Shown here: positions 36,201-45,370 of the stretch, piece after piece
How positions within the stretch are numbered: position 1 is the first letter of the stretch
Layout of the letters: each line of letters begins with the position of its first letter
Source of the DNA: Pseudomonadota bacterium
GTDB lineage: Bacteria; Pseudomonadota; Alphaproteobacteria; Acetobacterales; Acetobacteraceae
DNA: 64,000 nt
Reading direction: 5' to 3'
NCBI GenBank assembly: GCA_021798575.1
Contig: JAJZGI010000001.1
Location: forward strand, 1-64,000
The notes under the pieces: model-generated
What the model saw: the letters and a program-made list of their open reading frames with translations, nothing else
Database searches by the model: none
Told to the model about the DNA's origin: nothing
Position numbers and translations under genes: made by a program

Positions 36201-36427
36201 CCCCTGAAGGTGATGTCACCGTCCCCACCGAGCAGCGACGTGGCGATTGAATTCGGCTCACCGAGCAGCAGCCGGCAACGATCGACGCGCTCAAGGGTGT
36301 CCTTGAGCTCGGCAAAAGCCCAAAGAGAAAACGAGGACGACACAAGATCAACACGCGCCCCTGGCGTCAGCCAACCGCGCAGAAGATCAACAGCTCGATC
36401 CGTTCCACTATTTCGAAGAAGCCTCAT
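33215..36427 (-). CDS. SNF2-type helicase with degenerate PLD-like N-terminus
   Basis: This 1070-residue protein begins with a phospholipase-D-like region (about 1-165: VDLVSSSFSLWAFAELKDTL and later GKAMMGTCSFTTEGLG). The expected catalytic His before the Lys (HxK) is not seen, as the sequence reads SPGKAMMG, so this domain is probably structural or a DNA/protein dock. The SNF2 ATPase follows: Walker A GLGKT (257-261), DESH box (343-346), LSATPVNN, and late motifs GQNLQDCDFLINYDIHWNP and QRFGRVDRIGS. The C-terminal 250 residues are of unknown type. It is the first large gene of the cargo operon and probably its motor or sensor. Confidence 0.88.
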   Translation of the reverse strand: MRLLRNSGTDRAVDLLRGWLTPGARVDLVSSSFSLWAFAELKDTLERVDRCRLLLGEPNSIATSLLGGDGDITFRGQLQGRWLARAAADWIAKKAEIRNARKAPPQSLIFVRGNPSPGKAMMGTCSFTTEGLGLTPGGLLGLVQATDVDSEAASYAEWFESNWNDLRAEPEAKASFLAALEDMASPRSPSVVYFQILYQMFKDLGDELDEERIIKSATGIRDTVVWKKLFRFQRDGVTGAIDKLERIGGCIIADSVGLGKTFEALAVIKYYELRNDRVLVLCPKRLRDNWTLYKANDRRNVLAPDRLNYDVLNHTDLSRDGGLSGDIDLSHVNWGNYDLVVIDESHNFRNKPTHKDRDTRYDHLMKRIIQSGVKTKVLMLSATPVNNRLADLKNQIAFVTEGNDVALAGYGIPSIEATIRKAQGQFNRWLDLAEADRRPARLMDMLGFDYFKLLDMLTIARSRKHVQRYYGTAETGQFPDRLPPVNIKADVDLDGAFRPIREINNEIRRLTLGAYAPLRYVLPHKQASYDEKYSTKIRGGERFFRQVDREESLIHLLRVNILKRMESSVASFALTIERQLRDVEALLAKIDAHDDSVDEVPIDDIDVDDPAFEALLVGRKVKVLLQDVDRVRWRQDLVEDRDRLRALLAAARLVTPDRDAKLAALKRIIADKVRAPINAGNRKILLFTAFADTADYLYRDIATWARGSLGVHCAVVSGTGSNRTTMPGVRGDMSGILSAFSPRSKERPAELASEGEIDLLIATDCISEGQNLQDCDFLINYDIHWNPVRIIQRFGRVDRIGSQNSKIQLVNFWPNMELDEYLDLESRVSGRMMLLDVSATGEENVIEFQAGNEMNDLEYRRAQLQKLQDAVIDLEDLSSGVSIADLTLNDFRIDLAGFLRTNRSRLDALPLGTYAVTEALGDRENPIPPGVIFCLRAVGEAALAVAEPGYPLAPHYVVHVGDDGEVLLPYTQAKQVLDRLKKLSLGHDQPDQEAYKRFDKATRSGRDMEPYRKLLARAIGTLVGKREERAVASLFQMGGTHAMKGEFAGINDFEVVAFLVAFAPSTSAAS

Positions 36428-36630
36428 CGACCATCACCGGGCAGACTGCTGGGCGGCGGGGATGGCTGATCTATTGGCCGTGGGTTTGCCTCGATGAACT
36501 GCCTGATGGCTTGGCGGATAACCCACGAGATGGAAGCATCTCTGGCCAGTGCAATTTCATTGAGCGTCCGATAGTCCTGCTCTTCCAGGCTCACGGTCAA
36601 CCGCGTTGCCTTCCGTGGACGCTCGTTCAT
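36424..36630 (-). CDS. Ribbon-helix-helix protein, probable operon regulator
   Basis: This 68-residue protein has a ribbon-helix-helix core: KATRLTVSLEEQDYRTLNEI as strand and first helix, then ASISWVIRQAIRQFIEANP as the second, with a Pro/Ser-rich tail. The ATG at 36630 was preferred because GGGGAG stands 4 bases upstream and the domain begins here. An open frame reaches further to 36867 without conserved sequence. It overlaps the helicase start by 4 bp and is the first gene of the cargo operon. Small RHH proteins in that place usually repress their own promoter, so it may control the defence genes on entry into a new host (inference). Confidence 0.75.
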   Translation of the reverse strand: MNERPRKATRLTVSLEEQDYRTLNEIALARDASISWVIRQAIRQFIEANPRPIDQPSPPPSSLPGDGR

Positions 36631-36984
36631 GCCACTCCCCACGATTCCATGCCCAATCTTAGCCCCATGCTCATCAGACTTCAACGAAGTGATGCACTTT
36701 TCACCAGTTCGATTGTCCACGATGAACGCCTTGAGCGCCGGGCAATTCGAGATTGATATGGGTTTGGCGTCCAGGCGCTGTTGACGGCGCCGCCGCGCGT
36801 TCTCGCCCTGGATTGAGTGCCGAGACAACATTTTCGTCGGGAACCTACGGTTACTCAGCGCGGGCAACCCTTCCGATTCCTACGCCAGAACGCCCCACGG
36901 CCCTACGCTCCCAACTCAGCCCTTCCCATGGCCAGAGACTATCGGTTTCCATCGGCATCAGACGCCAAGCAAGGAGACCCCGTC
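36631..36984. promoter_or_regulatory. Divergent promoter region between cargo operon and AlpA-type gene
   Basis: This 354-bp stretch between the minus-strand cargo operon and the plus-strand AlpA-type gene holds no supported gene. It must hold the promoters of both. I see no clear -35/-10 pair and no strong palindrome. The ribosome-binding site AAGGAG (36971-36976) of the AlpA-type gene lies at its right end. Confidence 0.5.
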
Positions 36985-37293
36985 ATGGCCACCATGTCCG
37001 AGCAATCCATCAAACGGACCATCCGCCGCAGCGAGCTGCGCCAGATCGTGCCGCTTGCCGACTCGACCATTTACGAGATGGAGCAACGCGGCGAATTCCC
37101 CCGCCGCTTTGCCCTCACGACCCGGTGCGTGGTGTGGGATCTCAGCGAAGTGGAAGCCTGGCTAACCGAGCGCCGACGGGCCACGGAAAGCGCCTCGACG
37201 CGGCGCGCGCCTCACCCGGACGTCCGCAAGCGGCGAAGCCGCCCCGTCAAAGCGCCGGGTCAGGCACCAGCATCGGCATCGACGGCGGAATGA
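36985..37293 (+). CDS. AlpA-family regulator, candidate excisionase
   Basis: This 102-residue protein carries an AlpA helix-turn-helix: TIRRSELRQIVPLADSTIYE (helix-turn-helix), EMEQRGEFPRRFAL (wing) and VVWDLSEVEAWLTERR (closing helix). AlpA-like proteins act as excisionase or as activators of integrase genes in P4-type islands. AAGGAG 8 bases before ATG 36985 fixes the start. The basic Arg/Pro-rich tail overlaps the convergent integrase gene by 47 bp. Its place directly beside the integrase makes control of excision the most likely job, in contrast to the AlpA-type gene next to repA. Confidence 0.87.
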   Translation: MATMSEQSIKRTIRRSELRQIVPLADSTIYEMEQRGEFPRRFALTTRCVVWDLSEVEAWLTERRRATESASTRRAPHPDVRKRRSRPVKAPGQAPASASTAE

Positions 37294-38515
37294 GAACCGG
37301 GAGATATTTTCGTCCCGCCACCCAGGCGTCGATGATATCCGCCCACTCCTGCATCATGTGCCGCCGCTGAGGTTCGTATTCCGCCTTGTTGTAGACGCCG
37401 CGAGACGACCGCCCGTCCTCATGCGCTAGGCACTTTTCGATCCAGTCACTGTTGAAGCCGATCTCGTTCAAAAGCGTGGAGCCGGTCCTGCGCAGGTCGT
37501 GAACGGTAAATGGCTCCAAGGGTAACCCCTCGGCTTTCGCGCGCTCCACAACGGCATACGTGATCCGATTGAACGTCGCCCGCGACATCGGGGCATCGGC
37601 GTCATAGCGGGACGGCAGCAAGTAGCGTGAATTCCCGGCACAGGTTTTCAGCGCGATCATGATGTCGAGGGTTTGCCGAGACAGATAGACGTTGTGGGCC
37701 TTGGACCTCTTCATCCGTTCTTTGGGGATGCTCCAGACGGCATTTTCGAAATCCACTTCGTCCCAGGTTGCGTCCTGCAGCTCGCTCTTGCGCACCATGG
37801 TGAGCAGGAACAGGCGCATCCCAAGTCGGATCGTCGGAAGCGTGGCCACATGTTCAAGCTGCTTGAGCATGATGCGTATCTCAGTCGGAGACAGCGATCG
37901 GTCCTTCGCCACAAAGGTGGCGATCGACGCCGGCCCGACTTCGTCGGCCGGATTGTCGACCTTCTCCCCGTGCAAAATCGCAAAGCCGTAAATCTGTTTG
38001 ACGATGTCGCGGACGTGGATGGCCGTCGCCGGCGCGCCCCGCTCGACGATCTTCGCGCAAATCGCACGCAGATCATCAGGCGTGATCTCGTGCAGAAGGC
38101 GATTTTTGCAGGTCGGGACCAACTCCCGTTCGAAAATGGCTCGGCGCATCGCACGAGTGCTGTCGGCCATCGTCGCCGTGGAAAGCCACCTTTCCCCAAA
38201 TTCGCCGAAGCTCTTCGCCTCTTTGATCCGCCGCTTGGCACGCTGCTTTTCGTGGGCGGGGGAATTGCCCTCCATGATCGAGCGGCGGGCATCGATCGTC
38301 ATCTCACGGGCGCGAGCGAGGGATAACTCGGCCGGACCGTACTGACCGAAAGTGACAGTCTCGCGCCTACCATTCAGCCGATAGTCGAGCCTGAAAGTGA
38401 CCGTTCCTGATGGGGCGACGACGACATACATGCCGTCGCGATCCGCCACCTTGTACGGTTTTTCCTTAGGTTTCAGGTTCTTAAGGGCCACGTCCGTCAG
38501 CATCGCTCTCACCAC
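37247..38515 (-). CDS. int: Tyrosine integrase of the P4 type
   Basis: This 422-residue site-specific recombinase has an N-terminal DUF4102-type arm-binding domain (LTDVALKNLKPKEKPYKVAD, later LSLARAREMTIDARR), a core-binding domain, and a catalytic domain. The conserved residues appear in order: Arg242 (TMVRKSEL), His339-x-x-Arg342 (HDLRRTGS), His365 (LAHED) and Tyr375 (GVYNKAEY). All are intact. Either GTG 38515 or ATG 38503 starts it. It lies 281 bp from the 3' end of guaA and is transcribed in the same direction, the usual arrangement for islands in guaA. It should catalyse integration there and, with an AlpA/Xis partner, excision. Confidence 0.94.
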   Translation of the reverse strand: MVRAMLTDVALKNLKPKEKPYKVADRDGMYVVVAPSGTVTFRLDYRLNGRRETVTFGQYGPAELSLARAREMTIDARRSIMEGNSPAHEKQRAKRRIKEAKSFGEFGERWLSTATMADSTRAMRRAIFERELVPTCKNRLLHEITPDDLRAICAKIVERGAPATAIHVRDIVKQIYGFAILHGEKVDNPADEVGPASIATFVAKDRSLSPTEIRIMLKQLEHVATLPTIRLGMRLFLLTMVRKSELQDATWDEVDFENAVWSIPKERMKRSKAHNVYLSRQTLDIMIALKTCAGNSRYLLPSRYDADAPMSRATFNRITYAVVERAKAEGLPLEPFTVHDLRRTGSTLLNEIGFNSDWIEKCLAHEDGRSSRGVYNKAEYEPQRRHMMQEWADIIDAWVAGRKYLPVLIPPSMPMLVPDPAL

Positions 38516-38523
38516 TGAGAAAA

Positions 38524-38710
38524 ATACCGTCAGGCCTTTTTTGACCGCACTATTTGATTTTTCCTCATTTTCATCAATGACTTATGAGGAAAAAAATACC
38601 GTCAAACGACCTCAACAGGTTGACGGTATCGCGAGTTTCGGACGTGAGCAAGAGGTGATGATACCGTCAGAGATGCCGTCAAATCGGAGCACTGCCTCCA
38701 AAATGACGGC
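38524..38710. repeat. Cluster of ATACCGTCA repeats between integrase and guaA
   Basis: The motif ATACCGTCA occurs at 38524-38532, 38596-38604 and 38661-38669. It occurs inverted (TGACGGTAT) at 38621-38629, and variants are ATGCCGTCA (38673-38681) and TGACGGCGAT near 38704. The copies at 38596-38605 and 38620-38629 form 10-bp inverted arms. Repeats of this kind next to an attachment site are expected as arm-type integrase or Xis binding sites, and they would also cover the integrase promoter. The repeats are plain in the sequence and the role is inferred. Confidence 0.65.
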
Positions 38711-38796
38711 GATTGATCCTGACAGATATAATTATTTATTTCAGTGGGTTAGTGTGATTTTTCGATTGTTAGCGGAGGCCCCCGAAAGGCCCTAAA

Positions 38797-38830
38797 TCAT
38801 TCCCACTCGATCGTGCCGGGGGGTTTGCTT
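38797..38830. other. Presumed attachment site at the 3' end of guaA
   Basis: The last codons of guaA (reading PPGTIEWE and stop) lie against the integrase region, and mobile-element sequence begins at about 38,796. Islands that use guaA normally recombine in this terminal stretch and rebuild the reading frame. The exact core cannot be set because the partner site is outside the window. Confidence 0.45.
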
Positions 38831-40347
38831 GTCAGGTCGTAGGTGACGCGGTTGATGCCGCGCACCTCGTTGACGATGCGGTTGGCGACGCGGGATAAGA
38901 ACGCCATCTCGAACGGGTAGATGTCGGCGGTCATGCCATCCGTGCTGGTGACGGCGCGCAGGGCGCAGACCTGGTCGTAGGTGCGGCCATCACCCATCAC
39001 GCCGACGGATTTGACCGGCAGCAGCACGGCGAAGGCCTGCCAGATGGAATCATACAGGCCGGCGGCGCGGATCTCCTCCAGGTAGATCGCATCGGCCTTT
39101 TGCAGGATGGCGACGGACTCCGCCGTGACGGCGCCCAGGATACGGATGGCGAGACCCGGGCCGGGGAATGGATGGCGGCCCACCATGTGCGCGGGCAGGC
39201 CGAGCTCCCGGCCCAGGGCGCGGACCTCGTCCTTAAACAGCTCCCGCAGGGGCTCGACCAGCCTGAGCTTCATGAAGTCCGGCAGGCCGCCGACATTATG
39301 GTGGGATTTGATGGTGACGCTGGGACCGCCGAGTGCGCTGACCGACTCGATGACGTCCGGGTAGAGCGTGCCCTGGGCCAGGAAATCCGCGCCGCCGAGT
39401 TTTTTGGCCTCCTCGTCGAAGACCTCGATGAACAGCCGGCCGATGGTTTTGCGCTTGGCCTCGGGGTCTGTGACGCCAGATAGCGCGCCCAGGAAGAGCG
39501 CCGATGCGTCCCGGTGGATGAGCTGGATGTTGAACTGGTCCCGGAAGATTTGCACGACCTCATCTGCCTCCCCCGCGCGGAGCAGGCCGTGGTCCACGAA
39601 GATGCAGACGAGCTGCTCGCCCACGGCCTCATGGATGAGGGCCGCGGCGACGGAGGAGTCGACGCCGCCGGAGAGGCCACAGATGACGCGCCCATTACCG
39701 ACCTGGGCGCGGATTTTGGCGATCTCAGAGGTGCGGAAGCCAGCCATCGTCCAGCCGCCGGACAGGCCGCAGACGCCATGGGTGAAGTTGCGGAGCAGTT
39801 GCGCGCCGTGCGGCGTGTGGACGACCTCCGGGTGGAACATGAGGCCGTAGAAGTGGCGGGAGTCGTCCGCGATGATGGCAAACGGCGCGCCGGGCGAGAC
39901 GGCGACGGTGCGAAAGCCGGGCGGTGGGGCGGAGATGTGGTCGCCGTGGCTCATCCAGACCTGCTCGCGCGCGCCCAGGTGCCAAAGGCCCTCGAACAAC
40001 GCGCAATCGGCCATGATCTCGACCTCGGCGCGGCCAAACTCCCGGATTTCAGCCCCCTTAACGTCGCCGCCCAACTGCGCGCACATGACCATCTGGCCGT
40101 AGCAGATGCCCAGCACGGGCACGCCCATGGAAAACGCGGATTCCGGGGCGCGGGGCGAGCCCGCATCCGCCACGCTGGCCGGGCCGCCCGAGAGGATGAT
40201 GCCGCGCGGCGCGAATTCGGCGATGCGCGTGGGCGCGGCGTTGAAGGGCAGGATCTCGCAGTAGACGCCCGATTCCCGCACGCGGCGGGCGATGAGCTGG
40301 GTGAGCTGGCTGCCGAAATCGAGGATCAGGATTTTTTCATCAAACAT
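38797..40347 (-). CDS. guaA: GMP synthase (glutamine-hydrolysing)
   Basis: This 516-residue enzyme converts XMP, ATP and glutamine to GMP. The N-terminal class I glutamine amidotransferase has the nucleophile Cys82 in LGICYGQ and a later MFHPEVVHT with its catalytic His and Glu. The ATP pyrophosphatase domain has the PP-loop SGGVDSSV and the C-terminal dimerisation part ends [11 protein letters not shown]. It is full length in spite of serving as the integration site. It is last in the guaB-rsmB-GNAT-guaA group, 14 bp after the GNAT gene. Confidence 0.97.
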   Translation of the reverse strand: MFDEKILILDFGSQLTQLIARRVRESGVYCEILPFNAAPTRIAEFAPRGIILSGGPASVADAGSPRAPESAFSMGVPVLGICYGQMVMCAQLGGDVKGAEIREFGRAEVEIMADCALFEGLWHLGAREQVWMSHGDHISAPPPGFRTVAVSPGAPFAIIADDSRHFYGLMFHPEVVHTPHGAQLLRNFTHGVCGLSGGWTMAGFRTSEIAKIRAQVGNGRVICGLSGGVDSSVAAALIHEAVGEQLVCIFVDHGLLRAGEADEVVQIFRDQFNIQLIHRDASALFLGALSGVTDPEAKRKTIGRLFIEVFDEEAKKLGGADFLAQGTLYPDVIESVSALGGPSVTIKSHHNVGGLPDFMKLRLVEPLRELFKDEVRALGRELGLPAHMVGRHPFPGPGLAIRILGAVTAESVAILQKADAIYLEEIRAAGLYDSIWQAFAVLLPVKSVGVMGDGRTYDQVCALRAVTSTDGMTADIYPFEMAFLSRVANRIVNEVRGINRVTYDLTSKPPGTIEWE

Positions 40348-40361
40348 GGAGCGGGACTAGA

Positions 40362-40894
40362 CTAACTCGCGTTGACATCCAACAGGGTTTCGATCGGCTC
40401 CCACGCATAAGCGACCTGCGGGATCATCTGGCCCGCCACGCAGGTGGTGCCGCTGGCGACCTGGCGGCCACCGAGGCGGGCGTAGAAAAACACCGAGGGG
40501 TTGGCGCGCAGCACCCAGGCGAAGGCCGAGCGGCAGCCGAGCCCGGCCAGGTGCTTCGCCGAGGCGCGCAGCAGCAGGCCGCCCAGGCCGCGATTCTGCC
40601 AGTCGTCCAGGACGTAGAGTGTTTCCACCTCGCCATCCCCCAAGCTGGAGCCCCGGCTGAAGCGCGCGGTGCTGAAGCCGACGATGAGGGCGGCGTGGGT
40701 GGGGGCGACCTCCACCGCGACCTGGACGCAGGCGCCCATGCGGATGCTACGCTCATACTGCGCGGTGAGGCGGGTGGTGGAGAGCCGGGCCAGGAAATGG
40801 TCCGGCAGGACCGCGGCGTAGGCGTTGCGCCAGGTTGCGACATGCACGGCGGCGATGCCCGGTGCATCGCCCATCCGCGCCGGGCGCAGGATGA

Positions 40895-40898
<4 letters not shown>
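40362..40898 (-). CDS. GNAT-family N-acetyltransferase
   Basis: This 178-residue protein has a GNAT fold: opening ILRPARMGDAPGIAAVHVAT, a central VETLYVLDDWQNRGLGGLLL with the acetyl-CoA loop (QNRGLGG), and AFAWVLRANPSVFFYARLGG near the end. The substrate is unknown. Overlap by 4 bp with rsmB and closeness to guaA put it in the guanine nucleotide operon, but nothing in the sequence connects it to that pathway. Confidence 0.88.
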
Positions 40899-43743
<2,845 letters not shown>

Positions 43744-43810
43744 TTAGCGTCATGGGCTTTGTGGTGGGTCGATGCGGCTTATGTGGATGGGGTTGTGAGG
43801 AGTTTTCGAC

Positions 43811-44104
43811 ATGCGTGTGATTTTGGCGCTCATTTTCATGGTTTTGGGTTCCGGTGTCGCGTTTGCGGGGATACAGGGGTGTTATGACGGCAAGGTGCGC
43901 ACCGCGAACGGGGCCGATGTCTCGACCGCCGCCGGGCAGGAGTTCAAGATATATCCAGGACAAGGGCCGCACACGGCGACCTGGATGCCGCTGGACCGGC
44001 TGAGCATCTGCCGCGACAAGGCGAACGCCTACAGACTGACCGACCTCAACCGGAAGCATGAGCAGGTGCTGGGGCTGTATCTGGGGGCCGTGCCACCGTC
44101 ATAG
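43811..44104 (+). CDS. Small secreted protein, unknown
   Basis: This 97-residue protein has a clear signal peptide (MRVILALIFMVLGSGVAFAG, cleavage near residue 19). The 78-residue mature part holds two Cys (GCYDGK and SICRDK) that could form a disulfide, and no further landmark. I do not recognise a family. Its stop overlaps the convergent glycosyltransferase gene by a few bases. No partner gene is on the same strand nearby. Confidence 0.7.
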   Translation: MRVILALIFMVLGSGVAFAGIQGCYDGKVRTANGADVSTAAGQEFKIYPGQGPHTATWMPLDRLSICRDKANAYRLTDLNRKHEQVLGLYLGAVPPS

Positions 44105-45370
44105 GGATTTCGGCGGCCAGATGAAATAGTCGGGCAGGCCTGGCGGGCGGTCGGGCCGCATGTTGAGGCGCAGCATTTCCGCTTGCGCGATGAGATAGCC
44201 GATGGCGCGCCCGGGAGGGTGGGCGGCGCTGAATTTTTGTGCGACCTGCGCGCCGAGTTCCACATGGTGGGCAGGGTGCGCCAGCACGCGGGCCGCGACC
44301 TCGCGGATGGATTCGGGCTGGAAATTGAAGCTCACCTCGCGCGCGTCGGGCACGCTGCTGGTGAGAAATGCCTGCGCGTTGGTGATGCAGAGCGTGTGGC
44401 TGGCGAAGGCGCGGGCCACACGGTCGTGCGGGGCGAGGCTCGTGTTGGGCGACATATCGAGCAGGCCCAGGCATTCGCGCATCATTTCGCGCGAATGCGC
44501 ATAGTCGCAGACCGGAATCCATTGCGCGCGCCTGCCCGTGAAATCCACATGCTCCCAGCCGGTGCCGTGGATTTCCACCGGGAGATCGAGCAGGGCGCGG
44601 GTGATCAGGGTGGATTTCAGCCGCCGTGTGTAGTCGTCCAACTGGGCGATGAAGAACAGCCGGAGCTTTGGCAGGCGGGCGATGTCCAGCCCGGTATCGG
44701 CGGCATAACGCAGCACGAGATCGTCGATCTGGTGCAGAGCCGGGCTGTCGAGGTCGGCGGTGAGAACTGACGCCAGCTCCTCCAGCACGCGCAGCGGGGC
44801 CGGGCGCAGTTCCGTGTGCCAGGTGCGGCGCAGCGCCTCCGGATCGTTGCCATTTTTGAGGAACAGGAGTTTGCCCGTGGATTTGCGGGTGAAATCCACC
44901 GATTCGGGCGATATGGTATCGAGCAGCAGCGGCGAAATGGTGCCGATGGGGCCATGGATTTCGGGCAGGCGCTGGCGCAGCGCCGCGTGCTCGGGAAAGC
45001 CGTAGATTGTCGCGCAATGGGCGCCGGGCGTGACGTGGCGATCGAAATAATAGGCCGGGGAATCGCCGTAGATGCCGATGTGGGGCACGCCGGCGCGGGC
45101 CCAGAGGTTGGCGCGCGCGCCTGTATCATCGGAGAACTCCAGCGGCATGGCGACGCCCATGAAGCTGAAGGAGAAGGCAATGTTGCCGCCCGCGAGCAAC
45201 TCGCCCAGTGCGGGCCCTGCGGCCTGCGGGATGGCGAGACTGACCTCTGCGAAATGATACCCTGCGGCCTCGAATTCCGGTTTGAAGGCGCGGGCGATGT
45301 TGGCCAACGCGTCCCCCTGGCTGACGCCGGTGAGCAGCAGGACCACGGGTTTGGAGGGGGTGTTAGGCAA
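44099..45370 (-). CDS. CgeB-like glycosyltransferase, putative
   Basis: This protein of about 423 residues has a C-terminal Rossmann-type part typical of CgeB-like glycosyltransferases: HGTGWEHVDF, MMRECLGLLDMSPNTSLAPH and VARAFASHTLCITNAQAFL. The N-terminal half contains GVAMPLEFSDD, GVPHIGIYGDSPAYYFDRH and LLLDTISPE. Family membership is from pattern recognition and less sure than most calls here. No ATG fits. TTG 45370 (reading MPNTPSKPVVLLLTG) overlaps the valS end by 8 bp and gives a natural N-terminus, while GTG 45347 is an alternative. It is last in the pcm-tolC-popZ-valS string and probably acts on a cell-surface sugar (inference). Confidence 0.6.
   Translation of the reverse strand: MPNTPSKPVVLLLTGVSQGDALANIARAFKPEFEAAGYHFAEVSLAIPQAAGPALGELLAGGNIAFSFSFMGVAMPLEFSDDTGARANLWARAGVPHIGIYGDSPAYYFDRHVTPGAHCATIYGFPEHAALRQRLPEIHGPIGTISPLLLDTISPESVDFTRKSTGKLLFLKNGNDPEALRRTWHTELRPAPLRVLEELASVLTADLDSPALHQIDDLVLRYAADTGLDIARLPKLRLFFIAQLDDYTRRLKSTLITRALLDLPVEIHGTGWEHVDFTGRRAQWIPVCDYAHSREMMRECLGLLDMSPNTSLAPHDRVARAFASHTLCITNAQAFLTSSVPDAREVSFNFQPESIREVAARVLAHPAHHVELGAQVAQKFSAAHPPGRAIGYLIAQAEMLRLNMRPDRPPGLPDYFIWPPKSL

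Larger units (their letters stand above)
1..38796. mobile_element. Integrative and conjugative element, right-hand part (left end outside window)
   Basis: The segment holds a full conjugation set (relaxase, coupling protein, trbBCDEJKLFGI), a repA/parA maintenance block, a toxin-antitoxin module, a restriction-type cargo operon, an AlpA-type regulator and a tyrosine integrase. The integrase end abuts the 3' end of guaA, a well-known insertion site for genomic islands. From there on, only housekeeping genes follow. I see no second copy of the guaA terminal sequence in the window, so the other attachment site must lie to the left. The presence of a RepA-type initiator means a plasmid that integrated is an alternative description of the same element. 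Confidence 0.85.

Noticed and set aside
25396-36427. Considered as DISARM or BREX
   Set aside because: DISARM would need DrmA/DrmB with DUF1998 and BREX needs PglZ, BrxC and PglX-type genes. None is present. The PLD-like part is fused to an SNF2 helicase and the methyltransferase is type III Mod.
36631-36867. Longer N-terminus for the RHH protein
   Set aside because: The frame is open to 36867, but the extra 79 residues show no conserved pattern and a good ribosome site precedes the internal ATG at 36630.
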